NCBI GenBank assembly: GCA_021604505.1 | Contig: BQJC01000001.1 | Location: forward strand, 62,001 to 126,000 | DNA from: Nitrospinaceae bacterium | Lineage (GTDB): Bacteria; Nitrospinota; Nitrospinia; Nitrospinales; VA-1 | Length of the DNA stretch: 64,000 bases | Direction: 5' to 3' | Shown here: positions 52,617-62,412 of the stretch, one piece after another | Layout: every line of letters begins with the position of its first letter | Position numbering within the stretch: position 1 is the stretch's first letter | Notes under the pieces: model-generated | The model's input: only the letters and a program-made list of their open reading frames with translations | Databases searched by the model: none | What the model was told of the DNA's origin: nothing | Translations under genes and position numbers: made by a program

Positions 52617-53477
52617 TTGAATCGAAGCGTTCTCTTGCTAGGGGCGGCCTTCTGGGCTGCCCTCATATCGTCGTTCCCTTCCCCTCTGGAAAGTAACTCG
52701 CGTGTTCTTCCCAAGAATCTCTGGCAGACGCTCGAGCCGGGTCTGGAATTGGGGAGTTTTGTCCCTTCCAGGAAATCGCAATTGGGGGATTCCGTTGTCC
52801 GTATTCTCCGCGTCGACCTAAAGTTTTTCGAACTGCGATTGTTAAATGCATCCGCTAAAACCCAAGGACAGCGAAAGTCGGTTAAAGAATGGGTGATTGC
52901 GAACGGCCTCGTTGCCGCGATCAACGCCAGTATGTATCAAAAGGATAATTTAACCAGCGTTTCCTATATGAAGACGGGAGATCATGTCAACAGTTCCTGG
53001 CTTTCCAAAGACCGGACCTTTCTGGCTTTTGATCCAAAAGATAAATCCCTTCCCTCAGGAAAAATCATTGATCGCGACTGTGATGATTTAGAAAAAGTCC
53101 GCCAGCAATACCGGTCGCTGATCCAGAGTATCCGCATGGTTTCGTGCAAGAGAAAAAATGTGTGGGCGCCTCAGCAAAAAAAGTGGAGCACCGCCGCCAT
53201 TGGAATGGATTCCAAAGGACGCATGCTGTTCATTCACGTCCGTTCCCCTTATTCCACGCATGACTTCATCAATGTTCTTTTAGACCTTCCCATCGACCTC
53301 ATGCGCGCCATGTATGTGGAAGGCGGGAAAGACGCCCAGCTATATATCAATACAGCCAAAGACGAGTTTGAATTTTTGGGCAACTATTCGACCGGCGTGG
53401 AAAATGCCGACAGCAATACATTCGCCTGGCCGGTGCCCAATGTCGTTGGAATCGCCAGGGTTCCCCGAAAAAAATGA
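52617..53477 (+). CDS. Exported phosphodiester glycosidase (NAGPA)-domain protein
   Basis: The product of 286 residues begins LNRSVLLLGAAFWAALISSF, a signal peptide; TTG at 52617 has AAGGAA six bases upstream. The C-terminal two thirds carries the family pattern: GLVAAINASMYQKDN, AIGMDSKGRMLFIHVRS and MYVEGGKDAQLYI. NAGPA-domain enzymes cleave GlcNAc-1-phosphodiesters or act in wall or polysaccharide trimming; the bacterial substrates are mostly unknown. The ModE-like gene follows 25 bases later. Confidence 0.8.
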   Translation: MNRSVLLLGAAFWAALISSFPSPLESNSRVLPKNLWQTLEPGLELGSFVPSRKSQLGDSVVRILRVDLKFFELRLLNASAKTQGQRKSVKEWVIANGLVAAINASMYQKDNLTSVSYMKTGDHVNSSWLSKDRTFLAFDPKDKSLPSGKIIDRDCDDLEKVRQQYRSLIQSIRMVSCKRKNVWAPQQKKWSTAAIGMDSKGRMLFIHVRSPYSTHDFINVLLDLPIDLMRAMYVEGGKDAQLYINTAKDEFEFLGNYSTGVENADSNTFAWPVPNVVGIARVPRKK

Positions 53478-53502
53478 TTCCTCTATATCATAGCCCGCCA
53501 AT

Positions 53503-53883
53503 ATGAAAGTCCAGAAGAACAAACCCTTTCTTTGCAAACCCAGATTCAGAATTATGGCGGAGGATTTGATCGCCCTGGGACCGGGAAAAATCGACCTGCT
53601 GGAAGCCATTCGCCGCAAGGGGTCGATTTCCAAAGCGGCGAAGGAAATCAAACTGAGCTATCGAAGAGCCTGGGACATGGTTGACACCATGAACCGGTGT
53701 TTTAAGAAACCTCTGGTGTCCAGTTCCACAGGCGGGAAGGGCGGTGGCGGAGCTCTTTTGACGCCACTCGGGGAGCGCATGATTCACCTTTACCGGACCA
53801 TGGAAACAGCCGCGGAAAAGTCCGCCCAGGCCGAATGGAAAGCCATCAAACCTTTTTTGAAGCGGCCGTCTGGTTCTTCTTAA
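53503..53883 (+). CDS. ModE-family winged-helix regulator (DNA-binding domain only)
   Basis: The 126-residue protein has the ModE N-terminal winged-helix: FRIMAEDLIALGPGKIDLLE, AIRRKGSISKAAKEIKLSYRRAW and MVDTMN. The Gly-rich wing (TGGKGGGGALLTPLG) is characteristic. No molybdate-binding Mop domain follows, so ligand sensing, if any, is by another means. Single-domain members regulate molybdenum or related metabolism in several bacteria. It is just downstream of the NAGPA gene, but its targets cannot be identified here. Confidence 0.85.
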   Translation: MKVQKNKPFLCKPRFRIMAEDLIALGPGKIDLLEAIRRKGSISKAAKEIKLSYRRAWDMVDTMNRCFKKPLVSSSTGGKGGGGALLTPLGERMIHLYRTMETAAEKSAQAEWKAIKPFLKRPSGSS

Positions 53884-54034
53884 GGCTGCAAGTGGCCACA
53901 AGCGGACATTGGGTTGAGGAAAGTTTAACAGAAGGTATCTTTTAAACCTTTACCTCATAGGTTCCACTTTTAGCTGACTTCAAACAGGTGGAGCGGACGG
54001 GGTTTTGTGACATTTCACTTACGAACAAGCCTTG

Positions 54035-55213
54035 CTAAGCAACCAGTTCATCAAGGTCTGGCTTCCATAGCATCGGGGCATAAATCAAAATAAAAAACGC
54101 AAAACAAAGTATCCAAAGTGTAGCGGAACCTATAATCCACCCACTGCTATAGTCCGGCGCAATCATCATGCCAAATACGCGCATAAAAGCGGCGCCCTGC
54201 ATCAGGAAAAAGCTTAATTTTGTCAGATTTGTTGCGGTCTTGTCGCGTCCGGTATGGCCCAGTGTCACGCGGCACATCATCCCGAGCGTCATGGAACCAA
54301 TCGCCCCCGAGGTAAAGGTATGCAATGCAATAGAGAAAGGAAGCAAGCCCAGTGCAGAGACAGTCGTGAAAAACAACCCTAGAATGACCCAGCTATAACC
54401 GGCATGAAGAATCCAGACCATTGGATCACCCAATATTCTGCGCGTATGATAACGTCGCAGGCGTAAAATATGAATGATAGCGCTTATAAAGGCAGTTCCT
54501 GCGAGTATAGCTCCCTCCAGTCCAATAAATGTCAGAATCAGGATAATCAAAGCCAGCGATAAAAGCGCCATGATATCCAGCTTTTCCTGCGGTGTCTGCT
54601 TGGCTTTCTCCCCGCGCCCATGTAAAGCCACCACCGTAAAAGCCGGAATAATTCGTCCGCCAATCAGAGAAATCATGGCGACAATAATCATCACGGCAAC
54701 ATAAAGTGATTTGCGTTCTTGCGTGATAAAAAAAGTCATATCACAAACCAACAAAATGCTCAGCAACACCAGGAATACGAAATTGCGTTTGCTCCATTTT
54801 TTAAGAAGCGGGATAGACAGGCTAAAGGCCAGCACGAGGATAAAAGCTCCGTCTATAACGGTAACCGCAATCTCCGGCAGGCCCAGATCAAAATTCATAA
54901 CCAGGCGCCCGGCCAGCCAGAGTGCGCACAGACCCAGCAGATGAATTTTCCGCAACGGTTTACTATCTGTCCAGTTCGCCACAGCCGTCAGCAAAAATCC
55001 CGCAACAATTGCCATGGTGAAACCATAGATCATTTCATGCGCATGCCACGATACAGGATCAATCATGAATAAAGGCGGCGTGACATACCCGGCATAAAAT
55101 CCGCCCCATATCAGCAAACTGATAATGCTATAGAGCGCGCCTAAAAGGAAGAAGGGGCGAAACCCGAATCCGAGAACTGGATGGTCAAATACGCCCCTGG
55201 ATGGTTCTGGCAT
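54035..55213 (-). CDS. nnrS: NnrS family membrane protein
   Basis: NnrS is a haem- and copper-containing membrane protein linked to nitric oxide tolerance or denitrification. The 392-residue product has about 12 membrane segments. The family landmarks include FRPFFLLGALYSI near 18, SWHAHEMIYGFTMAIVAGFLLTA near 56-78, and a late histidine region (ALHTFTSGAIGSMTLGMMCRVTLGHTGR). The ATG at 55213 has AGGAGG five bases upstream, so an in-frame ATG at 55276 is not needed. A small cysteine-containing protein is encoded immediately upstream. Confidence 0.93.
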   Translation of the reverse strand: MPEPSRGVFDHPVLGFGFRPFFLLGALYSIISLLIWGGFYAGYVTPPLFMIDPVSWHAHEMIYGFTMAIVAGFLLTAVANWTDSKPLRKIHLLGLCALWLAGRLVMNFDLGLPEIAVTVIDGAFILVLAFSLSIPLLKKWSKRNFVFLVLLSILLVCDMTFFITQERKSLYVAVMIIVAMISLIGGRIIPAFTVVALHGRGEKAKQTPQEKLDIMALLSLALIILILTFIGLEGAILAGTAFISAIIHILRLRRYHTRRILGDPMVWILHAGYSWVILGLFFTTVSALGLLPFSIALHTFTSGAIGSMTLGMMCRVTLGHTGRDKTATNLTKLSFFLMQGAAFMRVFGMMIAPDYSSGWIIGSATLWILCFAFFILIYAPMLWKPDLDELVA

Positions 55214-55322
55214 GCTGGCCTCCTGCGGTTGGGAATAAACATCAAAATAAGCGACCGCCACACCAGTAAAGGCCACTTCTTAACTATGTGTCCACATATT
55301 CCGGCGGAAGTTCATTTCGCGT

Positions 55323-55580
55323 TTATGGACGGTTACTATTCCCAGTGCCTAATTGTCTAAGATACTCATCCACCAGCGCCTGAACAATAGCGGCGGAATC
55401 GGAAACACACGGACATACCTTGGACTGTACAAGTTTTTCGGCACATTCACGGAGGGTTTCTTTACTATGGATATCTTTGCACGCATTCATATCCGCCTTG
55501 GCTAACGCCACAAGTTCATCCCAGGGAATGGCCTCTGAGTAGCTATCATAAAAATCTGGCGAATTCGTATTTTTTTTCAT
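55323..55580 (-). CDS. Small cysteine-containing protein upstream of nnrS
   Basis: Starting at ATG 55580 (GGAGG at proper spacing) the product has 85 residues. It contains SEAIPWDELVALAKADMNAC and four cysteines, including the CPC pair in KVCPCVSDS. No signal or membrane segment. It precedes nnrS by 110 bases on the same strand and may be co-expressed with it. Metal or haem handling is possible but not shown; unknown family. Confidence 0.7.
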   Translation of the reverse strand: MKKNTNSPDFYDSYSEAIPWDELVALAKADMNACKDIHSKETLRECAEKLVQSKVCPCVSDSAAIVQALVDEYLRQLGTGNSNRP

Positions 55581-55881
55581 TGCGTCCTCCATATTATGTT
55601 GTGAGTTTAACAATCTTTTTCCTAATCAGCTTGCACCTTGATGGTTGTATGTCTTCAAACGAATGTGGACCAAAGGAGAGTTTAAGCTAGAGACACAAAT
55701 TTTATAGATCATCAGTATTGATTTTACAAAACAAAGTTAAGCGACCGAGAATTTGAGATTATATTTTCCTCTCATCTCTAGGGTTTTCAATTTATCTGGT
55801 CTCTTTGGGTCAGTTTTTCAAGTTGCCTTCAAAAGAGTTTGATAAAGGTCTCCTTTGGGCTGCGCCGTCCACTGGTCACCT
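55581..55881. other. Upstream region of the nnrS cluster
   Basis: About 300 bases without a gene. A partial palindrome ATCA-N4-TGAT (55711-55722) lies in an AT-rich section and could be an operator, but it does not match the FNR half-sites (TTGAT) in orientation. No clear -35/-10 pair was picked out. Confidence 0.35.
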
Positions 55882-56997
55882 TCACTTTTCCGCGGCGATC
55901 TCAAACCCCAAAAAATCGATGGAGATGTCGTCGCCGGGAAACTGACTGTACGCATCGGTTTCATCGTGATATTTATTGAAATCAAAATGCGTGACCTTAA
56001 AGCCCGCCTGTTTCGTATCGCTGACCAAGGTTTCGCAAAAGTCCCCTTCGATCGACACCAGAGTTTCGAGATAGCCGGGAATTAGCTTTCCTTTAAAGTC
56101 CTTGTTTTTTCCTTTTTGTAAAATCCGATGTTCCAGGTCGGTGTCAAGAATTTGTAAATTGCCCCCAGGGGCAAGGCCCTTGACCGCCCATCGTAAAAAC
56201 TGTTGGCGTTCGTGACGCTTCAAATGATGCAGAAATTTATTGACCCAGATTCCACCGAGTGCAGGAACCTCAGGCCCCTCAGCTCCGAAATCCACTTTAA
56301 GAATTTCGATGTTCCTTTTCTTTGCCAGGTTTTTAAAATGGGTCAAGCCTTCGACGATGAACGGCATATTGTCCGTCAAAAAAAGAGTTGGGTGATCCTC
56401 AGGCCAGAGATGGATGATATTGAACCCGGTCAATCCGGTGGCGATGTCCATCAAGGGACGCTTCAATTTTAGCGGGAGCGTGGGGAGAGCTTCGTCCCAG
56501 GGAAAATTGCCGGTTTGAAAAATGTAATAACTGTAACTTTCGCTCAACAGCCGGATGATTTCCGGATCTTCACAAAACCGGACATTTTTTTTAAGCGTTT
56601 TCGTCAACTGCAGAAACAACGCTTCCATTTTTCCATTCAACTCCGGTAGAAGGTCAAAATCGATCGACCGCTCCCTTCTCAGGTTGATGTTGATGTGGTC
56701 GAAGTTCAGAAAAACCGCCGGGCGTTCATGCTGGACGTAAATCAGATCGGCGAGATCCAGCATCAATTCCGGGTAAGCGGCGCGCAACAGTAAATTGAAA
56801 CAATCCTGCGCTTCTTTTCCTTCGGGCGTTGGCAAAAATCCTAATGTTCGATTCAAGTGTGCAAAAAACTGCCGCACCCGCTCGACCAGTTCCGGTGAGC
56901 TGGAATGTTGCAAGCCTAAAAAGGCGCTTCCATGATCCGTTAGCAAAGGAAGCCGGTCCGGGGCGGTGGTGAATGCGGAGGGTGAAGCGTCATTCAT
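55882..56997 (-). CDS. Class I SAM methyltransferase-like protein coupled to hutH
   Basis: The 371-residue protein has an N-terminal helical domain of about 170 residues and a C-terminal Rossmann methyltransferase domain. SAM motif I is degenerate: LMDIATGLTGFNIIHLW near 186. The motif LAPGGNLQILDTDLEHRIL near 283 is typical of post-motif strands. Substrate unknown. Its ATG overlaps the hutH stop by four bases (ATGA), which implies coupled translation and a shared pathway. The degenerate motif I leaves open whether it is an active enzyme. Confidence 0.65.
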   Translation of the reverse strand: MNDASPSAFTTAPDRLPLLTDHGSAFLGLQHSSSPELVERVRQFFAHLNRTLGFLPTPEGKEAQDCFNLLLRAAYPELMLDLADLIYVQHERPAVFLNFDHININLRRERSIDFDLLPELNGKMEALFLQLTKTLKKNVRFCEDPEIIRLLSESYSYYIFQTGNFPWDEALPTLPLKLKRPLMDIATGLTGFNIIHLWPEDHPTLFLTDNMPFIVEGLTHFKNLAKKRNIEILKVDFGAEGPEVPALGGIWVNKFLHHLKRHERQQFLRWAVKGLAPGGNLQILDTDLEHRILQKGKNKDFKGKLIPGYLETLVSIEGDFCETLVSDTKQAGFKVTHFDFNKYHDETDAYSQFPGDDISIDFLGFEIAAEK

Positions 56998-58520
56998 AGC
57001 AACTTTCCACAGGCCCTTTCCACCGAGTCGAGGATGTTCCCATTGTCCAGGATCTTTACAATGGCTTCGATATCCGGAGACAGCTCCCTGTCTTTTTTCA
57101 TATGCCTCACGTGTTTCCTGATCACCTCATAAGCCGCGAGAGTGCCCTTGCCCGGTTTCAGATTAGTGAGAAGATCCAGTCCCTGCGCCGCTAAAAGCAG
57201 TTCGATGGCGATCACATGTTTTAAATTTCCCAGAATCTCCTTCGCCTTCCGCGCAGAAATAGTCCCCATGCTCACGTGGTCTTCCTTATTGGCGGAGGTG
57301 GGAATGGAATCCACCGAAGCGGGATGCGCGAGCACCTTGTTTTCCGAAACCAGGGCCGCCGCCGTGTACTGCGCGATCATGAATCCGGAATTCAGCCCGC
57401 CCTCTTCGACAAGAAACGAGGGCAGGCCGCTGAGATTGGGATTGACCATGCGCTCGATGCGTCGCTCCGATATGCCGGCCAGTTCCGCGAGAGCAACCGC
57501 GAGATGATCCATCGCCAGAGCGATGGGTTGTCCGTGAAAATTGCCGCCCGACAGAATTTGCCCGTCTGGAAACACCAGTGGGTTTTCGGTGGCCGAATTG
57601 ATTTCCGTTTCAACGGCCTGATAAGCAAATTGAATCGTGTCGCGGCTGGCGCCGTGCACCTGCGGAGAGCAGCGCAGAGAATACGCATCCTGAATACGCT
57701 TATAGTCTTTATGTGAAGTGATGATCCCGCTGGCATTAGTGATTTGCCGCATATTGGCGGCGGATTGAATCTGGCCCTTGTGAGGGCGGATGTGATGGAT
57801 TCTTTTGTGTAATTGAGTGTTGGTCCCGAGCAGGACCTCGAGGCTCATGGAAGCCGCGATATCGGCGATTTTAGCCAGTTGTGTTGCCTGATGGAGCGTC
57901 CATGCGCCGATGGCGGTCATCACCTGCGTGCCGTTAATGAGTGCCAGTCCTTCGCCCTCCGCGAGGACCACCGGGGCAATTTTTGCCCGTTTTAGGGCGA
58001 GCCTGCCGGAAATCCAACGTCCCTTGGAAAGCGCCTGGCCGCGCCCGATCAGCACTAAAGACAAATGCGCCATGGGCGCTAAATCGCCGCTCGCTCCCAC
58101 CGATCCCTTTTCAGGGACTCTGGGGATGATCCTGCTGTTGAACACATCGACCAGAGTTTTTAGCGTGGTCCAGCGCAACCCGGAATATCCTTTGGCTTTG
58201 CTGTTGATCATCAACGCCAGGGTCAGCCGGACGATTTCATCGGGGAGCGGATTGCCGACGCCTGCGGCGTGGCTCATCAGGATATTTTTTTGCAGTTGCT
58301 TGCCTTTGTCCCTGGAAATAAATACTTCGCTTAAGGCGCCGAACCCGGTGGTGATCCCATACACCTGTTTTTTACCGCGAATTGCATTTTCGATGGCCTC
58401 GCGCGATTTCTGCACTTTTTCCTTGCAGGATGGGGCCACCCGGATTTGTGTGGCAGGATCGGCGGCCCTGGCCAAAATTTCCAACGTCAGGCTTTCGCCA
58501 TCAAGGACAAGTTTTTTCAT
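56994..58520 (-). CDS. hutH: Histidine ammonia-lyase
   Basis: HAL converts histidine to urocanate and ammonia. The 508-residue product has YGITTGFGAL near 58, the MIO-forming Ala-Ser-Gly in GSVGASGDLAPMAHL near 144, and the specificity pair SH in LMSHAAGVG, matching histidine rather than tyrosine or phenylalanine lyases. LAHPASVDSIPTSANKEDHVSMG near 385-410 is also HAL-like. The ATG at 58520 is preferred. No hutU, hutI, hutG or hutF is next to it. Confidence 0.92.
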   Translation of the reverse strand: MKKLVLDGESLTLEILARAADPATQIRVAPSCKEKVQKSREAIENAIRGKKQVYGITTGFGALSEVFISRDKGKQLQKNILMSHAAGVGNPLPDEIVRLTLALMINSKAKGYSGLRWTTLKTLVDVFNSRIIPRVPEKGSVGASGDLAPMAHLSLVLIGRGQALSKGRWISGRLALKRAKIAPVVLAEGEGLALINGTQVMTAIGAWTLHQATQLAKIADIAASMSLEVLLGTNTQLHKRIHHIRPHKGQIQSAANMRQITNASGIITSHKDYKRIQDAYSLRCSPQVHGASRDTIQFAYQAVETEINSATENPLVFPDGQILSGGNFHGQPIALAMDHLAVALAELAGISERRIERMVNPNLSGLPSFLVEEGGLNSGFMIAQYTAAALVSENKVLAHPASVDSIPTSANKEDHVSMGTISARKAKEILGNLKHVIAIELLLAAQGLDLLTNLKPGKGTLAAYEVIRKHVRHMKKDRELSPDIEAIVKILDNGNILDSVERACGKLL

Positions 58521-58559
58521 GAGCAAAATTTATAGGAGTAAAACAACTCCCGGTTTCAT

Positions 58560-58877
58560 TTAAGGCCAATCCCAGCCTGCCCGCCCGAGAAGATAAAACG
58601 TCAAAATAAAACAGGGTAGAAAATAGGGGACCACCGGCAAATAATCTCCACCGATAATCAGACTCAATGAGCCTATAAAACGCAGGCCGGATAAAACCGC
58701 CAGAGTTTTTATCCATGCGAGCCGTCGATCCAGAATTTGTTTGGTCAGAAATAAAATCAGAACCAGAACCAAAGGCCAGAATATCGCCTTGGGAAACTCC
58801 GGCACAAAAGGCGGCATGAAATTCCAGGCCAGGAGGACATAAACCGAACTCAATCCCAAAAATCCGTATCCTGCCAC
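58560..58877 (-). CDS. Small multi-span membrane protein in the hutH operon
   Basis: The 105-residue protein has about three to four membrane segments (about 4-22, 30-48, 55-80, 84-98) and a short hydrophilic linker KQILDRRLAWIK. No family was recognised. It precedes hutH by 39 bases on the same strand, so it is probably the first gene of that operon. A transporter or membrane anchor role is a guess. Confidence 0.6.
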   Translation of the reverse strand: MAGYGFLGLSSVYVLLAWNFMPPFVPEFPKAIFWPLVLVLILFLTKQILDRRLAWIKTLAVLSGLRFIGSLSLIIGGDYLPVVPYFLPCFILTFYLLGRAGWDWP

Positions 58878-59100
58878 CTGATATTTTTTCTGCCGTCTGA
58901 CCGTATTTAAGTTCTCTTCCGCGATTCGGTTTATTTTACAGACCCTTTCAAATCAAACGATGCCGAAGGCCTCCCCGCCTTGCAGTTTCCGTTCGGGTAT
59001 GATATTCAAAACGCTACGATTTAAAGACAGCAGAATGTTTTCCAGTCCGCTGATTCCCTGAACCCGACATTTCTCACAATGCCGTTCCCACTATTCTAAG

Positions 59101-60312
59101 ATGATTTCCGTCCAGGACCAGTTGAAAATAATACGCCGCGGAGCGACTGAAATCATTGATGAAAAAGAGCTCACGGAACAATTGGAGACATCCATTAAAA
59201 CAGGCAGGTCCCTTCGAGTCAAGGCGGGCTTTGACCCCACGGCGCCCGATTTACACCTCGGGCACACGGTCTTGCTTCACAAGATGCGGCAGTTTCAGAG
59301 CCTCGGTCACGAGGTGATCTTTTTGATCGGCGATTTCACCGGCATGATCGGCGATCCGACCGGCAAGTCAGAAACTCGAAAAAGCCTCACTCCAGAAGAA
59401 GTCAAAGTCAATGCCCAGACCTATCTGGATCAGGTGTACAAGATCCTGGATGAGAAAAAAACCACCGTGGCCTACAACAGCGAATGGATGGCAAAGTTCA
59501 CATCGCAGGACATGATTGGCCTCGCCGCCCGTTACACAGTCGCCCGCATGCTGGAGCGCGACGATTTTCAAAAACGCATGGCAAACAACCTGCCGATTTC
59601 CATCCATGAACTGTTTTATCCTTTGATTCAGGGATACGATTCGGTGGCGTTAAAGGCTGATGTGGAATTGGGAGGCACCGATCAAAAGTTCAACCTGCTG
59701 GTGGGACGCGACATGCAGCGGTCCTATTCAGTGGCCCCGCAAACCGTGCTCACCATGCCGCTTCTGGAAGGAACCGACGGCGTTCAGAAAATGAGCAAGA
59801 GTCTGGGAAACAGCATCGGTGTGCTGGACTCGCCGGGAGAAATGTTCGGTAAGATCATGTCGATATCCGACGATTTGATGTGGCGGTATTACGAACTGTT
59901 GAGCGATATCCCGGATGCAGAACTTGAAAAGCTTCGGGGACAAGCGAAATCCGGTGAGCTCAATCCGAAAAACGCCAAGGTGAGCCTGGCCAAAGAAATC
60001 GTGGGCCGCTATCATTCTCCAGACCTGGCGGACCACGCGGCCCATGAATTTGAAAACGTATTTAAGAAAAAGGAAGTCCCGGATGAAATTCCCGAAGCGA
60101 AAACCTGGGGCCATGAGGCACGGTGGATTTGCAAAGTCTTAGCGGAGCATTCCCTGGTGGACAGCACTTCCGCAGCTCAGAGGTTGATCAAGCAGGGAGC
60201 GGTTTCAGTGAACGGTCAAAAGATTGCCGACAAGGATCTGCAACTGGAGGGAAACCAGGAATACCTCATCAAGGTCGGCAAGAAACGATTTCTTAAAATC
60301 ACCGTTAGTTGA
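59101..60312 (+). CDS. tyrS: Tyrosyl-tRNA synthetase
   Basis: TyrRS charges tRNA-Tyr. The 403-residue product has [19 protein letters not shown], with the HIGH motif at 52-55, [17 protein letters not shown] for the tyrosine pocket, KMSKSLGN near 230, and a C-terminal S4 RNA-binding domain from about 340. The KMSKS form and lengths point to the TyrZ-type bacterial clade. It converges with the OmpA-domain gene, overlapping by 8 bases at the stop codons. Confidence 0.97.
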   Translation: MISVQDQLKIIRRGATEIIDEKELTEQLETSIKTGRSLRVKAGFDPTAPDLHLGHTVLLHKMRQFQSLGHEVIFLIGDFTGMIGDPTGKSETRKSLTPEEVKVNAQTYLDQVYKILDEKKTTVAYNSEWMAKFTSQDMIGLAARYTVARMLERDDFQKRMANNLPISIHELFYPLIQGYDSVALKADVELGGTDQKFNLLVGRDMQRSYSVAPQTVLTMPLLEGTDGVQKMSKSLGNSIGVLDSPGEMFGKIMSISDDLMWRYYELLSDIPDAELEKLRGQAKSGELNPKNAKVSLAKEIVGRYHSPDLADHAAHEFENVFKKKEVPDEIPEAKTWGHEARWICKVLAEHSLVDSTSAAQRLIKQGAVSVNGQKIADKDLQLEGNQEYLIKVGKKRFLKITVS

Positions 60313-61957
60313 CCGGCAGGTTCGATCCTCGGGCCTCAAAATGCACCCTTCGATTCTCGCGCCAGCAGGTGACGTTGCTTGCATGGCAGAAGGGTTTTTC
60401 TTCTCCATAGCTGATCAGGTGCAACCGGCTTTCCGGGATGCCCTGCGTCATCAAAAAAGTTTTGACCGCCTGTGCGCGGCGCTCTCCAAGAGCCAGATTG
60501 TAGTTGTTGGTTCCGCGTTCATCGCAATGGCCTTCGATCTGGATTTCAACATTTGGATGGTTTTGCAAATACTCGACGTTGGCCATTAAAGTTTGCTGGG
60601 AGATTTCATCCAGCCCATATTGATCGAACTTGAAATGAACATCCGACAATTCCTGTGTCGGCGAAAAAGCCAGCAACTGTGGATCTTCCACGGTCCCCTC
60701 TTCAATCAGATCCGCTTCCAAATCCGCGAAGGGTTCCTCGATAGCCGGGGATTCAATGATGTGCTCCACCGGAATTTCATTGACTACAGGTTGGTCATAG
60801 GCAGGCGCATTTTGCAACGAAGCTACATTTTCCAGAGGAGGAGACACGATTTCCACGGGTTTATAGCGAACCTTGGTTCCCAGCGAAATAGCGTCATCGC
60901 CCGAAATCACGATGGCAGTGGACGTTTCCTTTTGAGTCTCCAACACTTGTACTTCAGCGACCACATGGGGAATCATGGGAATCACCTTGTTAGGATGCAA
61001 TTGATACCATTCTTTTTCCTTTTGGGTTGGAGTGACGTAAACTTCAAAGCGGTCACCTGGCATTACTTTATCATTGCTCCCGCGGTCGATATAAACGATC
61101 TCGTTCAGAGCGGTTATATAATGTTCCCGTTTAAAAGCGATCACGTAGGCTTCCAGGTTTTCTTCGCCTTTAGCTTCCGGAAGGCGGGGAGGGTGATCCA
61201 GTTTTTCAAAAGGGTTGACAAAATCGCCGTTCTTGATGGGATCGTAGGATTCCTTAACAATCGCTTTCGACGACCCATTAGTGGACTCCAGGATTTCCAG
61301 GGTGCCAAGCGGATGCACCAGATGCCCCATTCTTTTCCCTGCGCGGGTAAAAAAAGTGGGATGGGGCTCTCCCAGAGGCCTCTCATAATCGGGAATGCCT
61401 TCGCGTTTGTTTCCTTTGAGAACAGGATGCATAATGGGCCTGACCTTGGAAAAGATGGTGAACACATTGCCCTGGGTCACCCCTTGTTCCGATCCAATAT
61501 CGAGATAAACAATTTCACCGATACCAAACGAATGGTGTTCGCCCAGATTTTTTATGATGGTGCCCATCGGAACGGTTTCCGGAAGGATAAAGCCCGCTTG
61601 CTTGAGTTTGTTTGCGGTGAACTGCAGCCGGCTTTCCTGGTCATCCACAGGTCCACCCTCCAGTACCTGTACGCGGCCAGGGGAAAGTTGAGCGATTTCA
61701 ATGGGGTCAAAAGAGGAGTCGATAAAAGTCGCATGAGCCTGATCGGGATGAGCGCCTTTCGGCATTGCTATTTTTTCAAAAGAAGTTCCCTTTCGAGCTT
61801 CCAAAGACCATGCGGGGGTTCCGTTATTCAAGACAAAACCACAAAAAACCAGTAACCCAAAAAGAAACAAAGATTTCTTTTCAATGATCTGCTGACAGGT
61901 GCTTGGAAACCTTGATACGAATGCTTTTTTAAACAAGCTTGGCTTTGAATCCCTCAT
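60305..61957 (-). CDS. OmpA/Pal-type outer-membrane-anchored protein with duplicated module
   Basis: The 550-residue protein has an internal signal-type hydrophobic segment (about 27-50, [20 protein letters not shown]). Two similar modules follow, centred on [20 protein letters not shown] (about 156) and [20 protein letters not shown] (about 296), each followed by an ILE.../VLE... strand block. The C-terminus (about 430-545) is an OmpA domain with [20 protein letters not shown], which binds peptidoglycan. The duplicated modules resemble flagellar or LysM-adjacent beta domains. A structural role tying the envelope to peptidoglycan is inferred. Confidence 0.8.
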   Translation of the reverse strand: MRDSKPSLFKKAFVSRFPSTCQQIIEKKSLFLFGLLVFCGFVLNNGTPAWSLEARKGTSFEKIAMPKGAHPDQAHATFIDSSFDPIEIAQLSPGRVQVLEGGPVDDQESRLQFTANKLKQAGFILPETVPMGTIIKNLGEHHSFGIGEIVYLDIGSEQGVTQGNVFTIFSKVRPIMHPVLKGNKREGIPDYERPLGEPHPTFFTRAGKRMGHLVHPLGTLEILESTNGSSKAIVKESYDPIKNGDFVNPFEKLDHPPRLPEAKGEENLEAYVIAFKREHYITALNEIVYIDRGSNDKVMPGDRFEVYVTPTQKEKEWYQLHPNKVIPMIPHVVAEVQVLETQKETSTAIVISGDDAISLGTKVRYKPVEIVSPPLENVASLQNAPAYDQPVVNEIPVEHIIESPAIEEPFADLEADLIEEGTVEDPQLLAFSPTQELSDVHFKFDQYGLDEISQQTLMANVEYLQNHPNVEIQIEGHCDERGTNNYNLALGERRAQAVKTFLMTQGIPESRLHLISYGEEKPFCHASNVTCWRENRRVHFEARGSNLPVN

Positions 61958-62274
61958 ACTACCCCCAAAATGATTAAGGCATTAATTCTAAGTATTTTAC
62001 ACCAGAATTGTCTTTTTTTATAACGAAATTTAGCCGATGGACAGAGACTTTTGGCCCCACCTCGAAAATACTCTAAAAATGGACACATTTTTTCACAGTG
62101 ACAATTTTGAGCGAACTCCGGCATGGCAGAAAATATTGCGAAATCCCACTTGACAAGAACCAGGGTGGGTGGAATAATCCCGATAGGAATTTCCCTTATA
62201 GGAAGGCTCGTGGGCTCGATAATAATCCATTGAAATTCAATGGTTTTCCACTTTAAAATTAGAGAAGAGATGTT
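61958..62274. other. Divergent promoter region between the OmpA-domain gene and rpmH
   Basis: This 317-base region contains a strong plus-strand promoter (62150-62178) and otherwise no gene. There is no DnaA-box-like TTATCCACA cluster visible, so an origin is not supported here. Confidence 0.6.
62150..62178 (+). promoter_or_regulatory. Sigma-70 promoter of the rpmH operon
   Basis: Perfect -35 TTGACA (62150-62155) and -10 AATAAT (62173-62178, five of six) are separated by 17 bases. The leader to the rpmH ATG is about 90 bases. Confidence 0.8.
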
Positions 62275-62409
62275 ATGAAGCGAACGTATCAACCGAAAAA
62301 CATTCGCAGGAAGCGGACGCACGGGTTCAGGAAGAGGAACTCCACCGTGGGGGGACGGAAAGTATTGGCCAACCGAAGGAGAAAGGGGCGGAAAAGATTA
62401 GCCGTCTAG
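62275..62409 (+). CDS. rpmH: 50S ribosomal protein L34
   Basis: The 44-residue protein reads [20 protein letters not shown] and ends [18 protein letters not shown], the standard bL34 sequence. It starts the conserved rpmH-rnpA-yidD-yidC operon. It is short but unmistakable. Confidence 0.98.
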   Translation: MKRTYQPKNIRRKRTHGFRKRNSTVGGRKVLANRRRKGRKRLAV

Positions 62410-62412
62410 CCG

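Noticed and set aside
55700-55740. FNR or NsrR box before the nnrS cluster
   Set aside because: The ATCA-N4-TGAT palindrome is in the wrong order for FNR (TTGAT-N4-ATCAA) and the arms are too short for NsrR.
58878-59100. Possible T-box or tRNA-like leader before tyrS
   Set aside because: No T-box motif, specifier stem or terminator was seen in the 223-base gap.
60593-61855. 420-codon antisense frame over the OmpA-domain gene
   Set aside because: It has no recognised motif, no ribosome binding site, and mirrors the real gene; a shadow.
61958-62274. Possible replication origin beside the rpmH operon
   Set aside because: No cluster of TTATCCACA-like boxes or AT-rich unwinding element recognised, and dnaA is absent.
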